A stretch of 64,000 nucleotides of DNA, taken from Microbacterium sp. 1.5R. GTDB lineage: Bacteria > Actinomycetota > Actinomycetes > Actinomycetales > Microbacteriaceae. Shown here piece after piece: positions 8,280 through 17,402 of the stretch. The stretch lies in assembly GCF_001889265.1 (NCBI RefSeq), contig NZ_CP018151.1, positions 2,666,001 through 2,730,000 on the forward strand. The letters are read 5' to 3'. The notes below the pieces were generated by a model, which had not been told where the DNA came from, searched no databases, and saw only the letters and a list, made by a program, of their open reading frames with translations. A program made the translations under genes and the position numbers. Within the stretch, counting starts at the first letter, position 1; each line of letters begins with the position of its first letter.

Positions 8280-11078
8280 ATGACCAGTCCGAAGAAGCGC
8301 TTCTCTCAGCTCATCGAGGAGATCGACCGCACGCCCTGGGGTCCGGCGGAGCAGGCGCTGGTGGCGGATGCCGTCTCGCTCGCCGTCGAGCTCGGCGACG
8401 AGCGGCTCGAGTACGAGGCGCGGATGAGGCAGACCGCCTCCGCGAACATGAACGGCGCGACCGATGTGATGCTGAACTCGTTCGCGTGGTGCCTCGCCCG
8501 ACACGACTCCGACCCGCAGCGCTTCCCCGCCGACCTCGACTACGGCGGCGCCGATCTGATGTGGCAGTTCAAATGGATGGCGTCTTCTCTGCGTTCGTCG
8601 CCCGCGTTCTCGACCGAGCAGATCACCGCGGTCCTCGACGACATGGAGACGCACTATCGCAAGGCAGGGCTCGGCATGAGCGGAGTGCTCACGGCCCGAT
8701 TCGAAGACGCCTGGGACGCCGGTCGACTCGACGACGCCGAGGCTCTGCGCGCGCAGCTCGAGGCCACACCCCGAGACGACCACAGCCACTGCGACGCCTG
8801 CGGACGCAGCCAGTTCGCCGGCTTCTTCGCCGAGACCGATCGAGATGCCGAGGCCATCCGACTCGTCGAGGAGATGCTCGAAGGCGGCTTCTCGTGCGGC
8901 GAAGAGCCCGAGCACGCACTGTCGCGCGTGCTCGTGCCCTACCTTCGTGCCGGGCGCTTCGACGAGGCGAGGAGCGCGCACCTGCGCAGCTACCGGCTCG
9001 CGAAGGACAACCCGGACAACCTGCGGATCGTCGCCCACAACATCGTGTTCGCCGCCCTCACCGGCAACGAGGCACGCGCGCTCGCGCAGGTCGAGCGTCA
9101 CATCGGCTGGCTCGCTCACGACGGACTCAACGTCGATGCCCACTTCGCCGCGCTGGCGGCGTTCGCCTTCGCCCTCGATCGTGTGACCGCGGCGGGTCAC
9201 GGCGATGCCACGGTGCGCGGTGCCGACTCCCCCGCGCTCGAGGAGTTCTTCGGCGAGCACGACGGAGCCTGGGGCGCCGCCGAACTCGCCGCCACCGCGT
9301 GGGCTGCCGCCGAGCGCATCGGCTCGGACTTCGATCTGCGGGACGGCACCGAGGGCCACGCCCGCAGCCTCACCCGCCTGCGCGCTCTCGCCGACGAGCA
9401 CTACGACGTGCCCATCCGTTCGGATGCCTTCGTCACGGCTCCGGACGCGGCGACACCCGACGATCCCGACGCATGGTTCGAACGGGTCATGAACCTCGCC
9501 CAGTTCGGCGCGGAGCACGAGACGTTGCGGGCCCTGCCGCACGCGCTGAGCATCGAGGACCCCTCGAAGCTCGCCGAGCTCCTGTCGATGCGCCTCGGCA
9601 TCCTGATCGCCCTCGACCGAGCAGAAGAGGCTGCCGACCTGCTGCCCGCGCGGATCGATGCCCTGCGCGCCGCAGGCCTCGACGCACAGGCCGATCTCGA
9701 ACTGCGCCTCGGTCTCGCGACCTTCGGCCTGAACACCCCCGAGGCTGCGGCGGCGCTCGAGGACGAGCTCGCGAACACGGACGCTCTGCCCGCATGGTCG
9801 CGCGGAGACCTGGCGATCAGCCGCGCGTCGCTGCACCTGCACGCGGATGAACCCGGCGCCGCCCTCGACATGGCAGAGATCGCGGCTCGCGCCTTCGCCG
9901 AGGCCGAGGACGCGCGCCTCTCGAACACGACGACGCTCGTCGCCATCTCGGCCGTGCTGCAGAAGGGCGACATCGAAGCGGCATCCGCTCTGCTCGATCG
10001 CTTCTTGGCCCAGGACGATCTCAGCATCGGTCATCGCGCGCAGGCGCTGCAGACGCGCGCGAAGGTGCGCGGCGGAAGCGAGTCGTTCGCGGAGGGCGCT
10101 GCGGATGCCGACGAGGCGACCCGTCTTCTCGCCGGGCTCGGTGCGACCACGGCCCTGGCCGCCGCGCACCTGCTCGCGGGGGCGCTCTGGGAGGACGCGG
10201 GCGACCCGGAGAAGGCCGTCACCCGCTACCGGGTCACCTCGCGGCTCGTCGCGCAGGAGGGCGGCGACCAGGCGGGCGCGGAGTTCCGGCTCGCGCGCGC
10301 GATGCTCGCGGCCGGGGACGCCGAGGTGGCGGCCGAGCTGTTCGGACAGGTGCTCGAGCGCGAAGAGCAGGCCGAGGTGCCCGCCGCCTCCCGAGCGATG
10401 ACGGCGTCTCTTCTCGCGCGCGCCCTCGGATCGGCCGGCGAGTTCGGACAGGCTGTCGGTGCATTCGGGTATGCGGGCGAGCTCTTCGCCGAGGCGGAGG
10501 AGCATGCGGACCAGGCGATGGCGCTGACCGAGCGCGCCAAGATCCTCGCCCGGTTCGACGAGCACGCGGAGGCGATCGCGACACTCGAATCGGCATCCGA
10601 GATCGTGCGCCGGGCCCCCGAGGCGGTCGGCGCCCTCGCTGACGTGCTGCACAACCTCGGACAGGCTTATGCGGCCACGCAGGACGACCGCGCCTTCGCC
10701 CTCTTCGACGAGGTCGCCGCGCTCGCTCAGGAGCACGAGGCGGCGTGGCTGCTCGCCGACGTCACCGACTCGCGGGGCCGGGCGCTCGCCCAGTTCGGCC
10801 GCACCGACGAGGCCGTCGCCGCTGCGCTCACCGCGGCCGACGGATTCGCGGCGATCGGGGATGCGGGCTCGGCCGGCGGCTCCGAGCTGTTCGCCGCCCG
10901 TCTGCTGGTCGGCGACGACCGGGCCGCGGACTCCGTGCCGATCTACCGCAGTGCCCTCGAGCACTCCGACGGCTACCCGCCGCTGCAGCAGGTCTCGGCG
11001 CTCGAACTCGGCAACGTGCTCGAGGCGCTCGGACGCCACGGCGAGGCGACCGAGGTGCGGGCACTCCTCGACAGCTGA
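8280..11078 (+). CDS. Large tetratricopeptide-repeat protein, possible partner of the Hsp90-family ATPase
   Basis: A 932-residue soluble, Ala-rich, almost all-helical protein. No signal peptide or membrane segment is seen. Repeats of the TPR type are clear, for example LRAGRFDEARSAHLRSYRLA and AALWEDAGDPEKAVTRYRVT-like units, mostly in the C-terminal half. Near residues 168-212 there is a compact Cys/His cluster: H168, H170, C171, C174, C206, H212. This could bind a metal. The gene directly follows the Hsp90-family gene on the same strand. Eukaryotic Hsp90 recruits TPR co-chaperones, so a functional pair is plausible but inferred. It is convergent with the pyruvate oxidase gene, with only 18 bases between the stops. 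Confidence 0.85.
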   Translation: MTSPKKRFSQLIEEIDRTPWGPAEQALVADAVSLAVELGDERLEYEARMRQTASANMNGATDVMLNSFAWCLARHDSDPQRFPADLDYGGADLMWQFKWMASSLRSSPAFSTEQITAVLDDMETHYRKAGLGMSGVLTARFEDAWDAGRLDDAEALRAQLEATPRDDHSHCDACGRSQFAGFFAETDRDAEAIRLVEEMLEGGFSCGEEPEHALSRVLVPYLRAGRFDEARSAHLRSYRLAKDNPDNLRIVAHNIVFAALTGNEARALAQVERHIGWLAHDGLNVDAHFAALAAFAFALDRVTAAGHGDATVRGADSPALEEFFGEHDGAWGAAELAATAWAAAERIGSDFDLRDGTEGHARSLTRLRALADEHYDVPIRSDAFVTAPDAATPDDPDAWFERVMNLAQFGAEHETLRALPHALSIEDPSKLAELLSMRLGILIALDRAEEAADLLPARIDALRAAGLDAQADLELRLGLATFGLNTPEAAAALEDELANTDALPAWSRGDLAISRASLHLHADEPGAALDMAEIAARAFAEAEDARLSNTTTLVAISAVLQKGDIEAASALLDRFLAQDDLSIGHRAQALQTRAKVRGGSESFAEGAADADEATRLLAGLGATTALAAAHLLAGALWEDAGDPEKAVTRYRVTSRLVAQEGGDQAGAEFRLARAMLAAGDAEVAAELFGQVLEREEQAEVPAASRAMTASLLARALGSAGEFGQAVGAFGYAGELFAEAEEHADQAMALTERAKILARFDEHAEAIATLESASEIVRRAPEAVGALADVLHNLGQAYAATQDDRAFALFDEVAALAQEHEAAWLLADVTDSRGRALAQFGRTDEAVAAALTAADGFAAIGDAGSAGGSELFAARLLVGDDRAADSVPIYRSALEHSDGYPPLQQVSALELGNVLEALGRHGEATEVRALLDS

Positions 11079-11104
11079 CTCAGAGGACCTGCTGACTCAG
11101 AGGA
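11074..11104. repeat. 17-base direct repeat spanning two convergent stop codons
   Basis: GCTGACTCAGAGGA occurs at 11074-11087 and 11091-11104. Copy one carries the TPR stop TGA; copy two carries, on the minus strand, the pyruvate oxidase stop. Confidence 0.85.
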
Positions 11105-12821
11105 ACTGACGCCAGTTGGCCCGCGCGAGGTCGAGCAGCTCGTCTCCCTTGCCCGACATCACCGTGCGGATCGCGTACAGAGCGAAGCCCTTGACCTGCT
11201 CGGCCTCGATCGCCGGGGGCATCGACAGCTCCTGGCGCTCGGTCACGACGTCGAGCAGCGCAGGGCCGTCATGCGCGAGCACCTCGCGGACGGCATCCGG
11301 CAGGTCCTCGCTGTTCTCGACCCGACGGGCGAAGATCCCCATGGCCTCGGCGATGGCCGCGAAGCTCGGGTTGTCGAGCGCGGTGCCGTAGTTGACGAAG
11401 CCCGCGGCCTTCATCTCGAGCTCGACGAAGTTCAGCGACGAGTTGTTCACGACGACGGTCTTCACGGGCAGCTTGTTCTGCGTGAGCGTGAGCAGTTCGC
11501 CCAGCATCATCGCGAGCCCTCCGTCGCCGGCGAGCGCGACGACCTGACGATCCGGATGCGAGACCTGCGCGCCGATGCCGTGCAGCAGCGCATTCGCCAT
11601 CGACCCGTGTGTGAACGAGCCGATCAGGCGTCGGTTCTCGGTCATCGACAGATAGCGGGCGGCCCACACGGTGGGCGAGCCGACGTCGGCGGTGAAGATC
11701 GCGTCATCCGCGGCCTGCTCATCGAGCAGCCGGGCGAGGTACTGCGGATGGATGGGGCGGCCCGCCTTGGTCGGCGTCGCGAGGTCGTCGAGCTTGGCCC
11801 TGGTCTTGCGATAGTGCGCGGTGGAGTCGTCGAGGTGACCGCGGTCTTTCGTCTCGGCGAGTCGCGGCAGCAGCGCCGTGACGGTCGCGCCGACGTCGCC
11901 GACCAGGCCCAGATCGAGCGGATGCCGTCTGCCGAGCTGCGAGCCGCGGATGTCGACCTGGATCGTCGTGGCGTGCTCGGGATAGAACTGCTCGTAGGGG
12001 AAGTCGCTGCCCAGCACCAGCAGCGTGTCGGCGGCTTCCATCGCCCGGTAGCCGGAGGCGAAGCCGAGCAGCCCCGTCATGCCGACGTCGAACGGGTTGT
12101 CGTACTCGATGAACTCCTTGCCCCGGAGCGCGTGCACGATCGGCGCACCGAGTCGGTCGGCGAGTGCGATGACCTCGTCGTGAGCCCCCTCGACACCCGC
12201 GCCTGCGAGGATCGTTGTCTTCTTCGAGGCGTTGAGCAGCGTCGCGGCGCGCGCGAGCTCGTCTCCGCTCGGCACGATCACGGGGTGGGAGCGTTCGATG
12301 ACCACGGCTCGGTCGTCGGCGATCTCCGAGAGCGCGACGTCGCCCGGGATCACGAGCACCGCGACCCCGCGCTGCTCGATGGCGGCGCGCATCGCGATCT
12401 CCAGCAGGCGCGGCATCTGCTTGGGGTCGGCGACGTACTCGACGTAGACGCTGCACTCGCGGAAGAGCTCCTGCGGGTGGGTCTCCTGGAAGTACCCGGT
12501 GCCGATCTCGGTGGTGGGGATGTGCGCGGCGATCGCCAGCACCGGCACCCGCGAGCGGTTCGCGTCGAAGAGTCCGTTGATCAGGTGCAGGTTGCCCGGA
12601 CCGCACGAACCGGCGACCACCGCGAGCTCACCCGTGAGCGACGCATCGGCCGCCGCCGCGAATGCCGCGGACTCCTCATGCCGCACGTGCACCCAGCGGA
12701 TGCCGCCGTCCTTCCGGAGGGCGTCGGTGAACCCGTTGAGGGAGTCGCCCGGGAGGCCGTAGACACGGTCGATCCCGTTGGCGCGGAGGGTCCTGACGAT
12801 GTTCGCTGCGACGGTTGCCAT
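11097..12821 (-). CDS. poxB: Pyruvate dehydrogenase (quinone) / pyruvate oxidase, PoxB type
   Basis: A 574-residue ThDP- and FAD-dependent enzyme; E. coli PoxB has 572. It would decarboxylate pyruvate to acetate and CO2 and pass electrons to the membrane quinone pool. The N-terminal PYR domain has the catalytic Glu in VHVRHEESAAFAAAAD. The central FAD-binding domain follows, and the C-terminal PP domain has the ThDP motif GDGGLAMM with NNSSLNFVE. The C-terminal tail EQVKGFALYAIRTVMSGKGD resembles the lipid-activated tail of PoxB. It stands alone, behind a terminator from the operon upstream. The acetate it makes can enter the glyoxylate shunt encoded at 26814-29831. Confidence 0.92.
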   Translation of the reverse strand: MATVAANIVRTLRANGIDRVYGLPGDSLNGFTDALRKDGGIRWVHVRHEESAAFAAAADASLTGELAVVAGSCGPGNLHLINGLFDANRSRVPVLAIAAHIPTTEIGTGYFQETHPQELFRECSVYVEYVADPKQMPRLLEIAMRAAIEQRGVAVLVIPGDVALSEIADDRAVVIERSHPVIVPSGDELARAATLLNASKKTTILAGAGVEGAHDEVIALADRLGAPIVHALRGKEFIEYDNPFDVGMTGLLGFASGYRAMEAADTLLVLGSDFPYEQFYPEHATTIQVDIRGSQLGRRHPLDLGLVGDVGATVTALLPRLAETKDRGHLDDSTAHYRKTRAKLDDLATPTKAGRPIHPQYLARLLDEQAADDAIFTADVGSPTVWAARYLSMTENRRLIGSFTHGSMANALLHGIGAQVSHPDRQVVALAGDGGLAMMLGELLTLTQNKLPVKTVVVNNSSLNFVELEMKAAGFVNYGTALDNPSFAAIAEAMGIFARRVENSEDLPDAVREVLAHDGPALLDVVTERQELSMPPAIEAEQVKGFALYAIRTVMSGKGDELLDLARANWRQFL

Positions 12822-12905
12822 GCTTCCAACCTACGCCCGGGTGCCGCGGAGGGATCCGGCATCCGTCGAACATCCGCTCTCCGGATGCCGCACTGCGGAG
12901 ACGAT

Positions 12906-12939
12906 GATGGGGGCGGATGCCGTGGCATCCGCCCCCATC
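12906..12939 (-). terminator. Terminator of the putrescine/GABA operon
   Basis: A perfect 16-bp stem GATGGGGGCGGATGCC / GGCATCCGCCCCCATC, 13 bases past the last gene of the operon (stop at 12952). Confidence 0.85.
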
Positions 12940-12951
12940 AGGGAGAGTCGC

Positions 12952-14316
12952 TCAGCCGATGCGGATCAGCTTCTTGTTGACGAACTCGTCGGCGGCGAGG
13001 TGACCCAGCTCACGCGACGTGCCGCTGCGCTTGATGCCGCCGAACGGCAGCTCGGGGCTGTCGGCCAGCACCAGGTTGACGTAGACCATGCCCGCCTCGA
13101 TGTTGTCGGCGACACGCTCGGCCTGCTCGGCATCGGTCGTGAAGACGTACGAGCCGAGCCCGAAGGTCGTGTCGTTCGCGAGGGCGACAGCGGCATCCTC
13201 ATCGGCGACCCGGTAGACGACCGCCGCGGGGCCGAAGAGCTCCTCGCGGTAGACGTTCATGTCGGGCGTCACGTCGGCGAGCACGGTCGGGGCGAAGAAC
13301 GCCCCGTCGCGGGTGCCGCCGGTCAGCAGCGTCGCTCCCTGCTCGACGGCCTGGTCGATCTGCTTCTGCAGGTTCTCCGCCGCCGTCTCCGACGAGACCG
13401 GGCCGAGCACGGTGTCGTCGAGCGTCGGGTCGGTCGCCTGCACCGATGCCATCGCGGCCGTGAACTTCTCGACGAACGAGTCGTACAGGTCGTCGACGAT
13501 GATGAAACGCTTCGCGCCGTTGCACGCCTGGCCGTTGTTGTCGAGACGCGCGTCGACGCCCGCCTGCACGGTGGCGTCGAGGTCGTCGGTCGAGAGCACG
13601 ATGAACGGGTCGGACCCGCCGAGCTCGAGCGCGACCTTCTTGAGGTTGCGTCCGGCGATCTCGGCGACCGCTGCGCCTGCGCGCTCCGAGCCGGTGAGCG
13701 AGACGCCCTGCACGCGCGGGTCGGCGATCATGTCGGCGATCTGCTCGTTGGTCGCGAGGACGTTCTGGTACGCGCCCGTCGGGAATCCGGCGTCGTGGTA
13801 GATCGCCTCGATCGCGGTCGACGACTCCGGGCACTGCGGAGCAGGCTTCAGCAGGATCGTGTTGCCGACGATCAGATTCGGCGCAGCGAAGCGGACGATC
13901 TGATAGGCCGGGAAGTTCCACGGCATGATGCCGACGAGCGGTCCGAGCGACGACCGGCGCACGATCGCCGAGCCCTCGCCGAGGATCGCGATCGGCTGGT
14001 CGGCCATGATGGCCTCGGCCTGGTCGGCGTAGTACTCGGCGATGTCGGCGGCGAAGTCGACCTCTCCGAGGGCGGCCTCGCGGGGCTTGCCCATCTCGCG
14101 CACGAAGACGTCGGCGAGCTCCTCGCGGCGCTCGCGGTGCAGCTCGGCGGCGCGACGGAGGAGCGCTGCGCGCTCAGCCACGGTCGAGGACCGGGACCAT
14201 TCGCGGTGCGCCTCGTCGGCGGCCGCGACAGCCGCCTCGATCTGCGCATCCGTGAACGTGTCGAAGGACGCCAGCGTCTCTCCGGTGGCGGGGTTGATGA
14301 CGGCGTAATCGGTCAT
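12952..14316 (-). CDS. NAD(P)-dependent aldehyde dehydrogenase, Sad/GabD type
   Basis: A 454-residue aldehyde dehydrogenase close in length and motifs to E. coli Sad (YneI). Visible: PWNFPAYQIVRFAAPN, the general base Glu in ELGGSDPF (near 234), the nucleophile Cys in NNGQACNGAKR (near 264) and EELFGPAAVVYR. The likely substrate is succinate semialdehyde. Because a second succinate-semialdehyde dehydrogenase lies 25 bases upstream, this one may instead oxidise 4-aminobutanal made by the amine oxidase of the same operon. Last gene of the operon. Confidence 0.88.
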   Translation of the reverse strand: MTDYAVINPATGETLASFDTFTDAQIEAAVAAADEAHREWSRSSTVAERAALLRRAAELHRERREELADVFVREMGKPREAALGEVDFAADIAEYYADQAEAIMADQPIAILGEGSAIVRRSSLGPLVGIMPWNFPAYQIVRFAAPNLIVGNTILLKPAPQCPESSTAIEAIYHDAGFPTGAYQNVLATNEQIADMIADPRVQGVSLTGSERAGAAVAEIAGRNLKKVALELGGSDPFIVLSTDDLDATVQAGVDARLDNNGQACNGAKRFIIVDDLYDSFVEKFTAAMASVQATDPTLDDTVLGPVSSETAAENLQKQIDQAVEQGATLLTGGTRDGAFFAPTVLADVTPDMNVYREELFGPAAVVYRVADEDAAVALANDTTFGLGSYVFTTDAEQAERVADNIEAGMVYVNLVLADSPELPFGGIKRSGTSRELGHLAADEFVNKKLIRIG

Positions 14317-14341
14317 GTTCTCTCCTCCTCTGGCCGACCGG

Positions 14342-15808
14342 TCAGGAGACCGGGATCAGCGTGTACTTGGTGGACAGGTACTCGTGGATGCCCTCGAGAC
14401 CGCCCTCGCGGCCGACGCCGGACTGCTTGACGCCGCCGAAGGGGGCGGCGGCGTTCGACACCACGCCCACGTTGAGACCCATCATGCCGGTCTCGAGCCT
14501 GTCGATCATCCGCTGCCCGCGCTGCAGGTTCTCGGTGAACACGTACGAGACCAGCCCGTACTCGGTGTCGTTGGCGAGACGGACGGCCTCGTCCTCGTCC
14601 TCGAAGGTCGCGATCGCCAGCACCGGGCCGAAGATCTCCTCGCGGAGGATCGCCGAGCCCGCCACCACGTCGGTGAGCACGGTCGGCTCGTAGAAGGTGC
14701 CCGTGCCCTCGACGGCCTTGCCACCCGCGAGCAGGGTCGCGCCGCGCTCGACGGCGTCGTCGACGAGCTCGCCGGCCTTCGCGACGGCATCCTCGTCGAT
14801 CAGCGGGCCGATGGCCACGCCCTCTTCGGTGCCGCGGCCGATCTTCATCGCGTTGACGCGCTCGGTGACCTTGCGGCCGAATTCCTCGGCGACGTCCTTG
14901 TGCACGATGAAGCGGTTGGCAGCGGTGCACGCCTGGCCGATGTTGCGGAACTTCGCGGCCAGTGCGCCGTCGACGGCCTTGTCGAGGTCGGCGTCGTCGA
15001 AGACGACGAACGGCGCGTTGCCGCCGAGCTCCATCGACACGCGCAGCACGCCCTCAGCGGCCTGGGCGATGAGCTTGCGGCCCACCTCCGTCGAACCGGT
15101 GAACGACAGCTTGCGCAGGCGCGGGTCGGCGATGATCGGGGCCGAGAGCGCCGACGACTTGGATGTCTGCACCACGTTCACGACACCGGCGGGGAGGCCG
15201 GCCTTCTCGAGCAGCGACGTGAAGAACATCGTCGTCAGCGGCGTGAGTGCCGGGGGCTTGATCACCACGGTGCAGCCGGCGGCGAGCGCCGGCGCGATCT
15301 TGCGAGTGGCCATCGCGAACGGGAAGTTCCACGGCGTCACGAAGAACGAGGGGCCGACGGGCCGCTGCGAGACGACCATGTGGCCGGTGCCCTCCGGGTT
15401 GATGCCGTAGCGACCGCTGATGCGCACGGCCTCCTCGCTGAACCAGCGGAGGAACTCGCCGCCGTAGCCGACCTCGCCGCGCGCCTCGGCGAGCGGCTTG
15501 CCCATCTCGAGGGTCATCAGCAGCGCGAGATCCTCCTTGTGCTCCTGCACGAGGTCGAATGCCCGGCGCAGGATGTCGCTGCGGGTGCGAGGTGCGGTCG
15601 CGGCCCATGCGTCCTGCGCGGCGACTGCCGCATCCAGCGCGCGGATGCCGTCACCCGGTGTCGCGTCGGCGATCGTGCGGATGACCGCACCGGTCGCGGG
15701 GTCCTTCACGTCGAACGTGCCCCCGGTCTCGCCGTCGATCCACTCTCCCCCGATGAAGAGGCCGGTGGGGATGCTGTCGAGCAGCGCCTGCTCAGTCTGA
15801 GTGCTCAT
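14342..15808 (-). CDS. gabD: Succinate-semialdehyde dehydrogenase
   Basis: A 488-residue aldehyde dehydrogenase of the GabD family, which converts succinate semialdehyde to succinate. The start is the ATG at 15808. Motifs: TPWNFPFAMATRKIAPALAA, the SFTGSTEVGRKL cofactor loop, general base in MELGGNAPFVVF (near 262), Cys in GQACTAANRF (near 293), EEIFGPVLAI and the C-terminal FGGVKQSGVGREGG. It acts after GABA transaminase in putrescine/GABA breakdown. It lies between the permease and the second aldehyde dehydrogenase on the same strand. Confidence 0.93.
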   Translation of the reverse strand: MSTQTEQALLDSIPTGLFIGGEWIDGETGGTFDVKDPATGAVIRTIADATPGDGIRALDAAVAAQDAWAATAPRTRSDILRRAFDLVQEHKEDLALLMTLEMGKPLAEARGEVGYGGEFLRWFSEEAVRISGRYGINPEGTGHMVVSQRPVGPSFFVTPWNFPFAMATRKIAPALAAGCTVVIKPPALTPLTTMFFTSLLEKAGLPAGVVNVVQTSKSSALSAPIIADPRLRKLSFTGSTEVGRKLIAQAAEGVLRVSMELGGNAPFVVFDDADLDKAVDGALAAKFRNIGQACTAANRFIVHKDVAEEFGRKVTERVNAMKIGRGTEEGVAIGPLIDEDAVAKAGELVDDAVERGATLLAGGKAVEGTGTFYEPTVLTDVVAGSAILREEIFGPVLAIATFEDEDEAVRLANDTEYGLVSYVFTENLQRGQRMIDRLETGMMGLNVGVVSNAAAPFGGVKQSGVGREGGLEGIHEYLSTKYTLIPVS

Positions 15809-15857
15809 GGAATCTCTTTCTGTGGGGAGGATGGGATGCCGGTGCCGCGGGATTCCG

Positions 15858-17402
15858 TCAGCGCCGGCGGTTGCTCGCGGGAGCATCCATGCTGAGGGTC
15901 TCGCCGCGGAAGAACGCCGGGCGCTTGATGGACTGCCAGATCATGATGACGATGCCGATCACGATGATGCCGACGCCGAGGACGAACACGAGTCCGAGGC
16001 CCCCGATGTTCGATCCGCTGCCGTACGCGGGGTCCATCGAGTCGATGAGCGTCGTGACGAACAGGACGGCGAGGATCGCACCGCCGACGAGCGGGAACAG
16101 GAACGTGAAGAAGAAGCTCCTGGCGGAGTCGAACCACTGCTTGCGGAAGTACCAGACGCACGCGAACGCGGTGAGGCCGTAGTAGAAGCAGATCATCATG
16201 CCGAGCGACAGGATGGTGTCGGTGAGGACGTTCTCGCTGACGAGGCGCATCACGGCGTAGAAGACGGATGCGACGACGGCCGACACGATCGTCGAGTAGC
16301 CCGGCGTGAAGAACCGCGGGCTGACCCGTGCGAACTTCTTGGGCAGGGCGCCGTAGTGCCCCATCGCCAGCAGCGTGCGAGCGGGTCCGACTGCGGTCGA
16401 CTGCAGCGAGGCCGCCGAACTCGACAGCACCGCGAGCGAGACCAGGAACGCCAGCGGTCCGAGGATCGGATCCGAGAGCGCGAAGAACACGTTCGCCGAG
16501 ATGTCCTCGTTCGCGAGCCCGTAGTCGCCCGTGCCGACGCCGGCGAACATGATGAGGCCGATGGCCAGCAGCAGGTAGAGGGCGACGACGACGACGACCG
16601 TGACCATCGCGGCGCGCCCCGGCGTCTTGGCCGGGTCCTTCGTCTCCTCGTTCATGGTGAGGACGACGTCCCAGCCCCAGAAGATGAAGATCGACAGCGA
16701 GAGCCCTGCGGCGAAGGCGCTGAAGGACGGAACCTCGAACGGGTTGAACCACGACCACGAGAAGGGGGTCGGCTCGGGAGCGTCTCCGGAGACGGCCTTG
16801 ACGATCGCGACGGTGGCGAAGACCACGAGCACGAGCACCTGGAAGCCGACGAGGATGTACTGGAACTTCTGCGTCGTCTGCATGTCGCGGTACGACACGA
16901 GCGTCGCGCCGAGCATGAAGAGCAGGCACACGACGACGTTGATGATCGGGTTGAACGCCAGGTCGGCGATCTCGGGGTTTCCGCTGAGCTGGGCGATCAG
17001 CAGGAAGAGGAACTCGACCGCGATGCCGGCGAGGTTCGACAGCACGATGACGGTGGCGGCGATCAGGCCCCAGCCCGTCATCCAGCCGATCCACGGCCCG
17101 AACGCCCGCACTCCCCACGTGAACGAGGTGCCGGAGTCCGGCATCATGCGGTTGAGCTCGCGGTAGCCGAAGGCGGTCAGGAGCATCGGGATGAAGCCGA
17201 CGAGCATGATCGCGGGCACCTGGGTGCCGACGACGGCGACCGTCGGGCCGAGCGATGCGGTGAGCGTGTAGGCCGGCGCGATGGTCGAGACGCCGATGAC
17301 GACGGCTCCGAGCACTCCGACGGCACCCGCACTCAGCCCTTTCTGCGAGATGCCGGTCGTCACACCGGATGCGGGCTCCGTCGCCCGGTTCGTGCTGCTC
17401 AT
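15858..17402 (-). CDS. APC-superfamily amino acid/polyamine permease
   Basis: A 514-residue membrane protein with about 12-13 hydrophobic segments. The N-terminal APC motif is seen as ISTIAPAYTLTASLG-like sequence, and PDSGTSFTWGVRAFGPWIGW is the typical loop after TM2. Its ATG shares one base with the stop of the universal stress gene (TGATG), so translation is coupled. Context suggests uptake of putrescine, GABA or a related amine for the oxidase and dehydrogenases of this operon. The substrate cannot be read from sequence. Confidence 0.9.
   Translation of the reverse strand: MSSTNRATEPASGVTTGISQKGLSAGAVGVLGAVVIGVSTIAPAYTLTASLGPTVAVVGTQVPAIMLVGFIPMLLTAFGYRELNRMMPDSGTSFTWGVRAFGPWIGWMTGWGLIAATVIVLSNLAGIAVEFLFLLIAQLSGNPEIADLAFNPIINVVVCLLFMLGATLVSYRDMQTTQKFQYILVGFQVLVLVVFATVAIVKAVSGDAPEPTPFSWSWFNPFEVPSFSAFAAGLSLSIFIFWGWDVVLTMNEETKDPAKTPGRAAMVTVVVVVALYLLLAIGLIMFAGVGTGDYGLANEDISANVFFALSDPILGPLAFLVSLAVLSSSAASLQSTAVGPARTLLAMGHYGALPKKFARVSPRFFTPGYSTIVSAVVASVFYAVMRLVSENVLTDTILSLGMMICFYYGLTAFACVWYFRKQWFDSARSFFFTFLFPLVGGAILAVLFVTTLIDSMDPAYGSGSNIGGLGLVFVLGVGIIVIGIVIMIWQSIKRPAFFRGETLSMDAPASNRRR

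Noticed and set aside
6333..11039. Very long open frame on the minus strand opposite the Hsp90 and TPR genes
   Set aside because: It is a GC-driven shadow: it crosses two well-supported genes and their gap, has no family motifs, and its composition is Arg/Glu/Val-rich.
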